Part shown: one piece after another, positions 46,545 through 55,858 of the stretch
How the letters are laid out: every line of letters starts with the position of its first letter
How positions within the stretch are numbered: the stretch's first letter is position 1
From: Pseudarthrobacter polychromogenes
GTDB taxonomy: Bacteria; Actinomycetota; Actinomycetes; Actinomycetales; Micrococcaceae
Reading direction: 5' to 3'
DNA: 64,000 bases
Assembly (NCBI RefSeq): GCF_014644495.1
Contig: NZ_BMKU01000007.1
Span: forward strand, 1 to 64,000
Made by a program: the position numbers and the translations under genes
The notes under the pieces: model-generated
What the model was told of the DNA's origin: nothing
Database searches by the model: none
The model's input: only the letters and a program-made list of their open reading frames with translations

Positions 46545-46622
46545 GTTTCCCTCTTCAGCTTGGTGTGATTTGCGGGTAAAGCAATGACTTGCAGATGCGC
46601 CCCCGGCTCGCCGGGGCCGCGG

Positions 46623-49600
46623 TCAGTACCGCGGCGCGATGGGGCTTCCGTCCGGGGAACGCTCCTCAATTAGCTTCCCGCCCAGAATACGCTCCACGGC
46701 GGCACGTCCGAACACTCCGGACTCTTCGATCGTCTCATCGTCGGCGCTGGGGATGTCCTGGACGTAGGTGGCAGCAGCTGCAACCGCCCTGGCTGGCGCC
46801 TTGGCACGCCCGGCCTCTGCTTCGGGGCTGTTGGACAAGCGCTGGTACAGGCTCTGCCGTGCTTCTGCTGCGGCAGCAGAAGACCCCTGCGGAGAGTTTG
46901 CCGGGGCCGCCTTCGCGGGAGCCGCCTTGGCAGGAGCAGCCGGCGCCGCCGCAGTGATCACCGAAGCCGCCGGAAACGCTGGCGCCGGAGAGGATGCTGG
47001 TAGGGACGGTGCTGCTGGAGATGGTGCCGTTGGGGCTTGAGCAGCGTGCGCGGAGGGGGCTGCAGCAGCGGAGGCAGCCGATGCCATGGCGTACTCGGGC
47101 GCGCGCACGTGCTGCGGTGATGAAGGCGCCTGACCGTCATCATCGGCTCCGGGCTGTCCGCTGCCGGGAGCCGGGGCAGCAGGCGCCAGGCCCCAGTCCG
47201 GTTCAGGGCTGGAGCCGGCCTTGGTGACCGGGATGGAGGGCGGCACCTGGGCGGCAGCAGGTTCGTAGTGCGGCGTTGGAGCAGGCGGCTTTGGTGCCTC
47301 TTCGGGTCCTTCCGCGGAGGCACTCTTGCCCACGTTGCTTTCCTCGCCTACCACCCAGACTCCGGGTGCCTGTTCGACTGCGCGGGTCCAAGGATCGTGG
47401 GGACTTCCGGCGGCCGACGCCGGATCAGCGCCAGGCTGGCCGTTGCTGTGGGCGGTGGTACCGGCGGCGGAGCCGACCGGAGCAGAACCGACCAGTGAGG
47501 AACCGGCCCTGCTTGAAACGCCACCCGTGCCTGAATTGCTTGAACTGGTGCTGCTTGAACCGGTACCGGCCGATGGCGCCGGCGGCATGGACTGGGCGGA
47601 AGGGTCCCAGTCCATGGGAGGTTCTTCTTCCAGCGGGGGAGCGTCCTCGTCCCTGGCTGGTCCCCAGTCGTCGTCAGAATAGGAGTAGTCGCCTGCCGGG
47701 GCGGCAGGAACCGCAACAGGGGAGGCGTTTACAGTGGCGGGGACGTGTCCGGGCGCCTGCCCGGGGCCGGACTGTCCGGCACCGCTCTCCGCAAACTGGC
47801 TGCCAGGGTTCGCCGGGACGGCCGCCTGAGCCGCAGCGGGCTCCGGTGCGGCGCCGCCGGTGCGGCCGGCATTTTCCCCTGCAGCCGCGCCGCCCGTGGG
47901 CTGTTGTTGCGCGTCCCGCAGAGGGGTCTGCGGGGCAGCGCTGTTGGCGCCATCCGGACTTGGCGAACCGCCTCGCGGGCTCACAGCGCTGGGGCGGCCT
48001 GAGGTCTCCGGCTGCCGGACTGAGTGCTCGGGTGACGATGAGGGCGCAGGGGCCAGGCCCCAGGCGACGTCAGCCGACGTTGCCTGGGCCACCCGGGTGG
48101 CGGGCACTTTTGGGTCTGGGTCAGAGCTCGCCTGCGCGCCGCCGCCGGCCGACGCAGTGATCTGGCAGTCGATGCCCACGGTTTTGTGGATGGCCTGCCG
48201 CAAATTCTCTGAATGGTCTGCCCGGCCGAAGGCGCCGGCAAGCCCGGGCGTGGTGAAGGCCAGGGTCAGGAGGTGGCCGTCGAACGCGGCCACCTGGGCG
48301 TTGGGTTCGACGAGCGCCCACGTGCTGCGCTTGATTTTGGACAGCGTTCGCAGGACATCCGGCCAGGCACGGCGCAAGACCTCCACATCGCCCATGGGCC
48401 CAGCCGCTGCGGCAGCCACCGGGGCAGGCCTGTCCTGCTGGGCGGGGGCCGGGGCCGGGGCAGGGGCAGGGGAGGGCTGTGGCCCGGAAGCCGGCGCCGG
48501 CCGGTCCGCCGGCTCCTGCATTGCACCCTGTACCGGGCCCGGGGCTGCCCCGGGATTGCCGCCCTGTGCCTGACTGGGCGCAGCGGACGGTTGCTGTGCC
48601 GTGCTGGCGCGGGGCACATCGGCGCCGCGGCCAGCCGGAGGGGTGGATGATGAAGTGTTCCGCGCCCGATCCTCTACGGGCCAGTCATCGGTGCTGACGC
48701 GCGGTGCGGTCAGCGGGCCGCGGGGTGCGCCAGCGGGGGAGGAGGCGTCCTCTGCCGGGCCGGCAGCATGCGTTGCCGGAGCGGCTGGTGCTGCCGAAAC
48801 TGGCGGAGTGGCCGACGCCGAGGCAGGAACCGGCGTCGAGGGCGAAGCCGCCGACGTGCCCGCAGGCGTGCTCGAAGCGGCGGACACTGCAGGCGATGGC
48901 GGGGCGGCAGGCGCGCCAGAAGCCCCACCCGCTGCCGGAGCGACAGGAGAAGCTTGTCCGCCACCAGAACCCCCAGCCGCTGCCGGACGGGCAGGAGAAA
49001 CGGGTACTGTGGCCGGGGCGGGGGCCGGAAGTGCCCCCGCTTGAGGCGTGGGGGAAACGTCCGCCGCGGTGCGGGGCGCACCTGGGGCGGCGGGAGCACC
49101 GACGTCGTTCCCGGCGTAGTTCAGCCGGCGTTCCACACGGTCTATCCGTGCGGCCATGCCGCGCTCGTTCTGCTCAGAGCTGGGCAGCAGGATCCTGGCG
49201 CACAGCAGCTCGAGGTGCAGCCGCGGGGAGGTGGCACCGGTCATCTCGGTCAGTGCCGTGTTGGTGACGTCTGCGGCCCGCGACAGCTCGGCGGCGCCCA
49301 GGTTGTGGGCCTGGTTCTTCAGCCGGGCAATCTGGTCCGCGGGCATGCCGCGAAGGATGGTCTGGGCGCTTTCCGGCATGGCCTGGACAATGATGAGGTC
49401 CCGGAAGCGTTCCAGCAGGTCCTCCACGAAGCGGCGGGGATCATGGCCGGTTTGGATGACCCGGTCCACGGCCCGGAAAACGGTGGCGGCATCGGATGCG
49501 GCCACGGCTTCAACCACGTCATCGAGCAGCGAAGCGTGGGTGTAGCCCAGGAGGGCGACGGCAAGTTCGTAGTCGAGGCCGTTCGGGCCTGCACCGGCCA

Positions 49601-50282
49601 TCAGCTGGTCCAGGACAGAAAGCGAGTCTCGGACGGAACCGCCGCCGGCGCGGATTACCAGTGACAGGACGCCGGGGGCCACAGGAACGTTCTCCTGGTT
49701 GCACAGCAGCTCAAGGTAGGCCATCAGCGGCTCAGGGGGCACCAGCCGGAAAGGGTAATGGTGGGTGCGGGAGCGGATGGTCCCGATGACCTTGTCCGGT
49801 TCCGTGGTGGCAAAGATGAACTTGATGTGTTCCGGTGGTTCTTCAACGATCTTCAGCAGGGCGTTGAAGCCGGCTGACGTGACCATGTGGGCCTCGTCAA
49901 TGATGAAGATCTTGTAGCGGTCACGCACCGGGGCGTAGGTAGCGCGCTCGCGGAGGTCCCGGGCATCATCCACACCACCGTGGCTTGCGGCGTCGATCTC
50001 GATGACATCCAGGGAGCCTGAGCCGCCGCGGGCAAGCTCAACGCAGCTGGGGCACGTCCCGCAAGGGGTGTCAGTGGGGCCCTGGGCGCAGTTGAGGCAG
50101 CGCGCCAGGATCCGTGCGGAGGTGGTTTTGCCGCAGCCCCTTGGCCCCGAGAAGAGATAGGCGTGGTTGACCCGGTTTTTCCGCAAAGCGGTCATCAACG
50201 GCCCGGTGACATGTTCCTGCCCGATAACGTCTGCAAAGGAGTCTGGACGGTACCTGCGGTAGAGGGCGGTAGTAACTGTCAC
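46623..50282 (-). CDS. dnaX: DNA polymerase III gamma/tau subunit, long low-complexity form
   Basis: A 1219-residue clamp-loader subunit, about double the usual length. The AAA+ core (residues 1-370) has VIGQEHVTGPLMTALRKNRV, Walker A FSGPRGCGKTTSARILARCL and a zinc module CLNCAQGPTDTPCGTCPSC. Pro/Ala/Ser-rich linkers run about 390-620 and 720-1130, flanking a tau-like domain at about 625-710 (VLRRAWPDVLRTLSKIKRST). The conserved tail is SADDETIEESGVFGRAAVER. GTG 50282 (VTVTTALYRR) is the family start; ATG 50312 is possible. Confidence 0.94.
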   Translation of the reverse strand: MTVTTALYRRYRPDSFADVIGQEHVTGPLMTALRKNRVNHAYLFSGPRGCGKTTSARILARCLNCAQGPTDTPCGTCPSCVELARGGSGSLDVIEIDAASHGGVDDARDLRERATYAPVRDRYKIFIIDEAHMVTSAGFNALLKIVEEPPEHIKFIFATTEPDKVIGTIRSRTHHYPFRLVPPEPLMAYLELLCNQENVPVAPGVLSLVIRAGGGSVRDSLSVLDQLMAGAGPNGLDYELAVALLGYTHASLLDDVVEAVAASDAATVFRAVDRVIQTGHDPRRFVEDLLERFRDLIIVQAMPESAQTILRGMPADQIARLKNQAHNLGAAELSRAADVTNTALTEMTGATSPRLHLELLCARILLPSSEQNERGMAARIDRVERRLNYAGNDVGAPAAPGAPRTAADVSPTPQAGALPAPAPATVPVSPARPAAAGGSGGGQASPVAPAAGGASGAPAAPPSPAVSAASSTPAGTSAASPSTPVPASASATPPVSAAPAAPATHAAGPAEDASSPAGAPRGPLTAPRVSTDDWPVEDRARNTSSSTPPAGRGADVPRASTAQQPSAAPSQAQGGNPGAAPGPVQGAMQEPADRPAPASGPQPSPAPAPAPAPAQQDRPAPVAAAAAGPMGDVEVLRRAWPDVLRTLSKIKRSTWALVEPNAQVAAFDGHLLTLAFTTPGLAGAFGRADHSENLRQAIHKTVGIDCQITASAGGGAQASSDPDPKVPATRVAQATSADVAWGLAPAPSSSPEHSVRQPETSGRPSAVSPRGGSPSPDGANSAAPQTPLRDAQQQPTGGAAAGENAGRTGGAAPEPAAAQAAVPANPGSQFAESGAGQSGPGQAPGHVPATVNASPVAVPAAPAGDYSYSDDDWGPARDEDAPPLEEEPPMDWDPSAQSMPPAPSAGTGSSSTSSSNSGTGGVSSRAGSSLVGSAPVGSAAGTTAHSNGQPGADPASAAGSPHDPWTRAVEQAPGVWVVGEESNVGKSASAEGPEEAPKPPAPTPHYEPAAAQVPPSIPVTKAGSSPEPDWGLAPAAPAPGSGQPGADDDGQAPSSPQHVRAPEYAMASAASAAAAPSAHAAQAPTAPSPAAPSLPASSPAPAFPAASVITAAAPAAPAKAAPAKAAPANSPQGSSAAAAEARQSLYQRLSNSPEAEAGRAKAPARAVAAAATYVQDIPSADDETIEESGVFGRAAVERILGGKLIEERSPDGSPIAPRY

Positions 50283-50340
50283 AGAGAAAACCCTACCAAT
50301 CCGGGCCGACATCCTGCCGCCCTGTGGGGGAATAGTAAAG

Positions 50341-50427
50341 ACCCCCCATGCACCCGCCAGAGCCCATTTACCCTTGCTACCTTCCGGTCCTGGGGGAGTT
50401 CAACAGGATGACGCCACATGAGGGGCC
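50341..50427 (-). ncRNA. ffs: signal recognition particle RNA (bacterial small SRP/4.5S)
   Basis: The minus strand carries the invariant SRP helix-8 core, AGGACCGGAAGGTAGCAAGG, around 50377-50396. Complementary ends (CCCCTCATG near 50425, CATGGGGGG near 50345) form the long hairpin stem. The RNA binds Ffh for co-translational targeting. Its place directly upstream of dnaX agrees with other actinobacteria. The ends are estimated from the terminal helix, to within a few bases. Confidence 0.88.
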
Positions 50428-50437
50428 GTCAGACACT

Positions 50438-50800
50438 TTACCCGAACTTGCTGCCCGACTCGAATCGGCCGTCCGTCCGTCGCCAGCCTTCAACCGGCCA
50501 GCTCATGAAAGCAGGCTCCTCGTACGGATGCGTTGCCCGCACGGCGGCGATGACCCCTTCCAACAGAGGCTCTTCAACCACGCATTCGATTCTGTCCTCG
50601 GCGGCTTCTTCCGGCTCGCCGACCCGTCCAAGGTACGGTTCTGCGCCGTCCAGGGGAGTAAAGCGGCCCGTCCCCGGCGTGACGAAGGAACAGTGCGAAT
50701 ACTTGCCGATCCTGCCCGCTCCGGCGCCGCCGATGGCTGTGAGGAGCGCCTCAGTGTGAGTACGCGGGACATAGATCACCAGTGCGTGCAGCTCGCTCAT
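50438..50800 (-). CDS. NIF3-insert (YqfO/CutA-like) domain protein
   Basis: A 120-residue stand-alone domain: HALVIYVPRTHTEALLTAIG, GRIGKYSHCSFVTPGTGRFT, EEPLLEGVIAAVRATHPYEE. It is the ferredoxin-like module inserted in YqfO-type NIF3 proteins, here without the metal-binding NIF3 core. The function is unknown. It lies directly upstream of the SRP RNA on the same strand. Confidence 0.85.
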   Translation of the reverse strand: MSELHALVIYVPRTHTEALLTAIGGAGAGRIGKYSHCSFVTPGTGRFTPLDGAEPYLGRVGEPEEAAEDRIECVVEEPLLEGVIAAVRATHPYEEPAFMSWPVEGWRRTDGRFESGSKFG

Positions 50801-51079
50801 AGCTTCATCCTGCCGGAACCGGGTGGGCGTGGTGGACGAAAGTCGTTGCTTATCCTGCCGGTGCCCTTGATCATTGGTATATACACCGATTGGGGCAATC
50901 TCAAGGTTGTGAGCTGCGTGGCCTGGCTGAACGGGGCCGGACCCGGCAGCTCAACGGTGTCCGGGGAATGGACGCGTTGGGGGCGTCCATTTCGTGGTTA
51001 AAGAGCATCCGCGCAGGCGTGAAGCCGCATGGCGGGGAGCACCTTCGGCTGTACCTCCGGCCGCGCACCCGGGGGCCAA
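50801..51079. other. intergenic region upstream of tRNA-Ser
   Basis: About 280 bases between the NIF3-like gene and the tRNA promoter. No credible coding frame, hairpin or repeat was recognised. Short frames here lack ribosome sites and coding bias. Confidence 0.5.
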
Positions 51080-51109
51080 TTGGGCGATGCGGAAAAGATC
51101 AGGTAATCT
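51080..51109 (+). promoter_or_regulatory. probable tRNA-Ser promoter
   Basis: TTGGGC (51080-51085) and TAATCT (51104-51109) are separated by 18 bp. The predicted start is about 20 nt before the mature tRNA 5' end. TAGTAT at 51109-51114 is an alternative -10. Confidence 0.5.
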
Positions 51110-51137
51110 AGTATCTGCTTTTGATTCAGAAGCAGCT

Positions 51138-51222
51138 GGAGAATTCGCCTAGCGGCCTATGGCGCACGCCTGGAACGCGTGTTGGGTTAACGCCCTCGGG
51201 GGTTCAAATCCCCCATTCTCCG
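51138..51222 (+). tRNA. tRNA-Ser (anticodon GGA)
   Basis: Acceptor arms GGAGAAT and ATTCTCC, discriminator G, T-arm GGGGGTTCAAATCCCCC, and an anticodon stem CACGC/GCGTG around loop CTGGAAC give anticodon GGA, reading UCC/UCU. The long variable arm fits tRNA-Ser. CCA is not encoded. A terminator follows. Confidence 0.95.
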
Positions 51223-51228
51223 CCGGTT

Positions 51229-51266
51229 AAGAACCCGGCTTCGGCATCCGCCGGGGCCGGGTTCTT
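51229..51266 (+). terminator. terminator after tRNA-Ser
   Basis: A perfect 11-bp stem, AAGAACCCGGC with GCCGGGTTCTT, plus a short T-rich tail (TTTCG). It starts 7 bp past the tRNA. Confidence 0.85.
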
Positions 51267-51301
51267 TCGTTTCTCAGCTTGTGGCAGAGGCGAGTACGCC
51301 G

Positions 51302-52222
51302 TCACGCGTCAGCGCCTGGCACGCCCAGCCGGCGAAGGCGCTCCCTGGCGGCCAGTTCGCTGGGGCCCCTGCGCCCCAACGCCAGGCGTACGACGCCGAG
51401 GACCAGCTTGGTTGCGAGCCTCACCGGCAGCGTCACGGGTCCCAGCCGTGGTACAGCCAGTCCGAGCATCTGGCGGTACCTTGGCTCCAGGCTGTACACC
51501 GCACCGGCAAACAGGATCCGGTAGCCCGGCCGGAGCACCCGGTTCAAAGGCGGGTTGCGGATGAACTCCACCGTCTCCGCCACCCGGCTGTCGACGCGGA
51601 GCTCACCGCTCTGGTACCAGCGGTCCAGTTGCCTGTGCATCTCTGTCTCGCTCAGCGGCGGTTCCTCCACTCCCATCAGTCGGCCCGCCTGGGACCACTC
51701 GCGGACATAGGCGTCGGGGCCGCCGGGTATGGCGCCACCCCAGATTTTGTGGGCTGTCAGGAACGCGTCCGTGAAAGCAAGGTGGATCCAGCTGGCCAGT
51801 TCCGGGTCGTTGGCACTGTAGTCGCGCTGCGTTCCGAGGTTGTCGCTGTAACTGCCCTGGACTGCCTCGTGCAGGCGGCGCACCCGGCGTGAGGCGTTCT
51901 CCGCGGCTTCGGTGGAACCGTATGTCACCGTGAAGATCCAGCGGATAGTGTTTGCCAGCCTGCCCAGCGGATCCTCGCGGAAGTTTGAATGTTCGTGGAC
52001 GCCGGCAAGAGCTCCGGGGTGGAGGGACTGCATCAGCAGTGTGCGGATCCCGGCGACGATGGGCGACATGGAACCATGCACCGCCCACACCGCGGAACCG
52101 GGCAGGTGGTAGCCAGGGTCGTCCCCCTTCGCCAGATCGAGCTGCCACTGCGGAACGCCCTCGGAGCCGTTGCTGAACGTGTGGACAAGGCGTTTCTTGA
52201 TGGGACTCAGGATGTTCTTCAT
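51302..52222 (-). CDS. MpaB/DUF2236-family oxygenase-like protein
   Basis: A 306-residue protein: GSAVWAVHGSMSPIVAGIRT, QSLHPGALAGVHEHSNFRED, FTVTYGSTEAAENASRRVRR and WIHLAFTDAFLTAHKIWGGA. It matches DUF2236, which includes latex-clearing Lcp and fungal MpaB, proteins that hold a b-type heme between His residues. The conserved His/Arg set is present, but the substrate is unknown. GGAGGG lies about 9 nt before ATG 52222. Confidence 0.88.
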   Translation of the reverse strand: MKNILSPIKKRLVHTFSNGSEGVPQWQLDLAKGDDPGYHLPGSAVWAVHGSMSPIVAGIRTLLMQSLHPGALAGVHEHSNFREDPLGRLANTIRWIFTVTYGSTEAAENASRRVRRLHEAVQGSYSDNLGTQRDYSANDPELASWIHLAFTDAFLTAHKIWGGAIPGGPDAYVREWSQAGRLMGVEEPPLSETEMHRQLDRWYQSGELRVDSRVAETVEFIRNPPLNRVLRPGYRILFAGAVYSLEPRYRQMLGLAVPRLGPVTLPVRLATKLVLGVVRLALGRRGPSELAARERLRRLGVPGADA

Positions 52223-52446
52223 TACGCACGCCCTCCTGCGGCAAACCCCGCTCTTGGGCTAATCGTAAGCACAACCCGGGCTGTCCAGGTTCGTGAACGG
52301 ACTACCCGGTGGCAGCAACCGGACAGCGGTCATCCACAAAAAAACCGCAGTGTCCCGCTGCAGGGTTCCCAGGGTCCCGGCCCGTATGTTCCCATGGGAG
52401 ATACCGTCAAGACAGGGGCGGCCAGTCACGTCCTGGAGTCAGTCTC

Positions 52447-54123
52447 ATGGGCAATCACGCGGTATCCGGGAAGGACGCCACAAGCCCCAAAGGGTTGTGC
52501 CTGCCCGTTGTGCGAGCTGTGGCGGCCAGCGGGGTGCTGGCCATGGCCGTCTGGGCCGTGAACCCTTCCGGCCCCGCACCTGAAGCGGGGACCGTTGCGG
52601 CCTCCGTTATCCGTCCCGGCGCAGGCATGGGTGCCGTGGGGATTCCGGCTGGCTCCAGTACCGGCACCAGTCCAGACCGGCACGGCAGCACGGGGACGGG
52701 CGCCCCGACGTTGGACGGCCTTGTTGCAGGCCCCCTGACCGCGGCCATCCTGAGCGACCCAGATGTTGACATCGCCTTCCCGCGTCCGCTGGTAAGTGGC
52801 CACGGAGAGGAGACCCCGTCTTCCCTGGCCGTGGAGCTGACAGGGGTGGGCAGGCCGCCGGCGGGGTACCTGATGGCTCCCCTCAAGCAGTTGGCCCCCT
52901 CGTCGCCCTTCGGACTCCGGGTAAGTCCGCTGTCCGGAACAGCTGGCGATTTCCACCTTGGCCAGGACTATGCGGCTCCCTGCGGCACCCAGGTCTACGC
53001 GGCTGACTCGGGAAAGGTGCGCGCCGCGGGCTGGCATCCCTGGGGCGGCGGCAACCGGGTTGAGATTGACCACGGCAACGGGCTTATCACCACCTACAAC
53101 CACCTGGAGTCCATCGCCGTCCGCAGCGGGGATTCCGTCAACGCCGGGGAAGCCATTGCGCGGGTGGGCTCCACCGGATGGTCGACGGGATGCCACCTGC
53201 ACTTCGAAACAATCCTCGACGGGCACCACGTGAGCCCCCAGAAGTGGCGCCTGATCCCGGTCCGGGCTTTCGGCGGCGGACCGGCTGACCTGCGGTCATA
53301 CCTGCCGGGCACCGACGCTCCGTCCACCGGGCCCATACGCTGGACCATCCCGGTGGGCCAGGGCAACGAGCCTCCTCCGGCTCCCCGCTGGGTCAAGGAC
53401 CCGACGACGGCGGCTGGGTCTCCTTCTGGGCCGGCATCCTGGCTGTCGACCCTGAGGCCCGCGGACTCCGGAACGCCGTCGCCGACTGCGTGGGCCGGGT
53501 ATGGCACGCCGACGCCGTCCGCGACGGAGACTGGGACGGGCACGCCGACGCCGTCCCCGACGGAGACTGGGACGGGCACGCCGACGCCGTCCCCGACTGA
53601 GACGGAGACGGGTACGCCAACACCGTCGGAGACGGGTACGCCAACACCGTCGGAGACGGGTACGCCAACACCGTCGGAGACGGGTACGCCGACGCCGACG
53701 CCGACGCCGACTGAGCCGGGCACTCCGACCCCGACGGATCCGGGAACGGTAACACCGACACCGGTTGAGCCACCGCCTGCACCGGTTGAGCCGGAGCCTG
53801 CGCCCGTGGTTCCGGCACCGGTTGAACCCCCGCCTGCGCCGATTGAGCCCGCACCCACACCGGTCCAGCCTGCGCCGGTTGAGCCCGCGCCTACACCGGT
53901 TGAGCCCGCGCCTACACCGGTTGAGCCTGCGCCGGTTGAGCCCGCGCCTACACCGGTGCAGCCTGCGCCGGTTGAGCCCGCGCCCACACCGGTTCAGCCT
54001 GCACCGGTTGAGCCCGCACCGGCGCCCACTGCGACCTTTTCAGTCGAGCCGATTCCGGCACCGATTGAGACCACAGAGCCAGAGCCGCTGCCAACAGGCA
54101 CGTACGCGACCCCGGAACCCTAA
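52447..54123 (+). CDS. secreted M23 (LytM) peptidase with long repetitive tail
   Basis: A 558-residue protein. A signal or anchor segment lies near residues 20-40 ([20 protein letters not shown]). The M23 domain is at about 155-275, with zinc ligands His170 and Asp174 in HLGQDY and His250/His252 in [10 protein letters not shown]. LytM enzymes cut peptidoglycan cross-bridges. From about residue 350 the tail is made of [16 protein letters not shown], then [14 protein letters not shown] repeats, likely an extended wall-spanning stalk. GGAG precedes ATG 52447. Confidence 0.9.
   Translation: MGNHAVSGKDATSPKGLCLPVVRAVAASGVLAMAVWAVNPSGPAPEAGTVAASVIRPGAGMGAVGIPAGSSTGTSPDRHGSTGTGAPTLDGLVAGPLTAAILSDPDVDIAFPRPLVSGHGEETPSSLAVELTGVGRPPAGYLMAPLKQLAPSSPFGLRVSPLSGTAGDFHLGQDYAAPCGTQVYAADSGKVRAAGWHPWGGGNRVEIDHGNGLITTYNHLESIAVRSGDSVNAGEAIARVGSTGWSTGCHLHFETILDGHHVSPQKWRLIPVRAFGGGPADLRSYLPGTDAPSTGPIRWTIPVGQGNEPPPAPRWVKDPTTAAGSPSGPASWLSTLRPADSGTPSPTAWAGYGTPTPSATETGTGTPTPSPTETGTGTPTPSPTETETGTPTPSETGTPTPSETGTPTPSETGTPTPTPTPTEPGTPTPTDPGTVTPTPVEPPPAPVEPEPAPVVPAPVEPPPAPIEPAPTPVQPAPVEPAPTPVEPAPTPVEPAPVEPAPTPVQPAPVEPAPTPVQPAPVEPAPAPTATFSVEPIPAPIETTEPEPLPTGTYATPEP
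53506..54030. repeat. tandem coding repeats in the M23 peptidase tail
   Basis: Two classes of in-frame tandem repeats. At about 53506-53720 the unit encodes [12 protein letters not shown] octapeptides; several 24-bp copies around 53620-53690 are nearly identical. At about 53765-54030 units encode [11 protein letters not shown]. Near-identical copies suggest recent slippage and length polymorphism. Confidence 0.85.
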
Positions 54124-54225
54124 GATCGAGCCGGAAGTTCACCCAGGAAACTCCAAGCCCGGACCAGTACAGTGGTTCGCCGGTAACGAATTCCAGGCAT
54201 GAACAACTTTCCGAGGACGCAACCT

Positions 54226-54711
54226 GTGACATCCCTGTACCCGATCCCATTGACCCTGAACGACGGCACCGCCACCGACTTCGGCATGTTCAAGGGAAAA
54301 GTGGTGATGGTGGTGAACGTAGCCTCCAACTGTGGGTTCACGCCCCAGTACGCCGGCCTGGAGACGCTCTACGAAAAGTTCAGGGACCGCGGGTTCGAGA
54401 TCCTCGGCGTCCCGTGCAACCAGTTCGCCGGGCAGGAACCTGGCAGTGACAGCGAGATCGCCGAGTTCTGCCAGCGGAACTTCGGGGTGACATTCCCTCT
54501 GACCGTGAAGGCGGACGTCCGCGGCAGGGGCCAGCACCCGCTCTACACGGAGCTCACCAAGTTCAAGACAGGACTGTTGCCCGGATTGGTGAAGTGGAAC
54601 TTCGAGAAGTTCCTTATCAGCCGGGAAGGGGAAGTGATGGGACGCTTTGCGCCCACAGTGGAACCCGACTCGGCGGAGGTGATCGACGCCGTCGAGAACG
54701 CCCTCGGATAA
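54226..54711 (+). CDS. glutathione peroxidase family (thiol peroxidase)
   Basis: A 161-residue Cys-type GPx: the peroxidatic Cys in VVNVASNCGFTPQYAGLETL, Gln in GVPCNQFAGQEPGSDSEIAE, and Trp-Asn in LVKWNFEKFLISREGEV. The second Cys in VPCNQF resembles thioredoxin-dependent members, which is likely in an organism using mycothiol or thioredoxin rather than glutathione. GTG 54226 has GAGGA 8 nt upstream and gives the normal length; ATG 54199 would add nine residues. Confidence 0.93.
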   Translation: MTSLYPIPLTLNDGTATDFGMFKGKVVMVVNVASNCGFTPQYAGLETLYEKFRDRGFEILGVPCNQFAGQEPGSDSEIAEFCQRNFGVTFPLTVKADVRGRGQHPLYTELTKFKTGLLPGLVKWNFEKFLISREGEVMGRFAPTVEPDSAEVIDAVENALG

Positions 54712-54875
54712 AAATGCGCCGCTGCGCCGAACGCAGCCACGCAAAAGCGCAGTTCTTGCAACTTTTTCCACATCAGCCACGGCGATTTACCCAAAGTTTG
54801 CCAAATGTCTGATTGGATAAACCTTACTGAAGGGTACAAGGGAAGCGCCGTTTCCCACCGACCACAGAGGCAGCA

Positions 54876-55805
54876 ATGGAGCACATCGAGGCCGAACATC
54901 CCCGGCCACGCCACTTCCTTCTCCACCTGAGCGATCCCCACTTGATGGGAGGTCCGGACCCCCTTTACGGCGTCGTTGACAGCGAAGCCCGGCTCATTCA
55001 GCTCTTCGAAGAGGTCAAGGCCTCCGGTGCGCGGCCCGAGGCCGTCATCTTCACGGGGGACCTTGCCGACAAGGGCGATCCCGAGGCCTACGTCAAGCTC
55101 CGGGCCATCGTTGATCCAGCCTGCGAGGAGCTCGGGGCCAAGGTCATTTGGGCGATGGGCAACCACGACAACCGTGCCAACTTCAGGACGGGCCTGCTGG
55201 ATGAGCCCGCCGACGACGGGCCCGTGGACAAGAGCTACTTCATCAACGGGCTCCGCGTCATCACAATGGACACCACCGTGCCCGGATACCACCACGGTGA
55301 ACTGAGCACCTCCCAGCTTGAGTGGCTCACACGGCAACTGGACACTCCGGCCCCCGACGGCACCATCCTGGCGCTGCACCACCCGCCCGTTCCGTCAGTC
55401 CTGGATCTTTCGGTCCTGGTGGAGCTGCGGGACCAGGCCTCGCTGGAGGCTGTGGTCCGGAACTCGGATGTCCGCACCATCCTTGCCGGCCACCTGCATT
55501 ACTCGACGACGGCGAGCTTTGCCGGTATCCCCGTTTCCGTGGCCTCAGCCAGCTGCTACACCCAGGACCTGAACGTCCCCATCGGAGGCACCAGGGGGCA
55601 GGACGGCGGCCAGTCCTTCAACCTGGTCCACGTCTACGAGCACACAATCGTGCACTCGGTGGTTCCCATGGGACGTTCGACGACGGTGGGCGAGTACGTC
55701 TCCCCGGAAGAGACAAAGCGGCGCCTGGACGCCGCCGGGGTCCGGATTCCGGAAAGCGCCAAGCAGCGGAGCAGCGCGAAGCTCGGGCTGCCCACCAGCC
55801 GCTAG
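54876..55805 (+). CDS. metallophosphoesterase (CpdA/Icc-like phosphodiesterase)
   Basis: A 309-residue calcineurin-like phosphoesterase with all metal motifs: [51 protein letters not shown] and [16 protein letters not shown]. The order and spacing fit 3',5'-cAMP phosphodiesterases (CpdA) and GpdQ-like enzymes, so the substrate could be cAMP or a glycerophosphodiester. AGAGG lies before ATG 54876. A strong terminator follows. Confidence 0.9.
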   Translation: MEHIEAEHPRPRHFLLHLSDPHLMGGPDPLYGVVDSEARLIQLFEEVKASGARPEAVIFTGDLADKGDPEAYVKLRAIVDPACEELGAKVIWAMGNHDNRANFRTGLLDEPADDGPVDKSYFINGLRVITMDTTVPGYHHGELSTSQLEWLTRQLDTPAPDGTILALHHPPVPSVLDLSVLVELRDQASLEAVVRNSDVRTILAGHLHYSTTASFAGIPVSVASASCYTQDLNVPIGGTRGQDGGQSFNLVHVYEHTIVHSVVPMGRSTTVGEYVSPEETKRRLDAAGVRIPESAKQRSSAKLGLPTSR

Positions 55806-55815
55806 GAGCATAAAG

Positions 55816-55849
55816 CAAAGGTCCGTGCCGCCAGCGGCACGGACCTTTG
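55816..55849. terminator. terminator between convergent genes
   Basis: A 16-bp perfect inverted repeat (CAAAGGTCCGTGCCGC and its complement) sits 10 bp past the phosphodiesterase stop and 9 bp before the Stealth gene stop. A/T-rich flanks on both sides make it a likely bidirectional terminator. Confidence 0.88.
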
Positions 55850-55858
55850 TCTTAAGCC

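Noticed and set aside
47276..48160. Plus-strand frames of up to about 295 codons within dnaX
   Set aside because: They lie in the low-complexity part of dnaX, where all frames are open because of composition.
52223..52446. Possible c-di-AMP (ydaO-type) riboswitch before the M23 peptidase
   Set aside because: Wall hydrolases in actinobacteria often have one, but the conserved ydaO core motifs could not be found in this leader.
53506..54030. Possible CRISPR array (regular short repeats)
   Set aside because: Repeats are in-frame coding units without unique spacers, and no cas genes are present.
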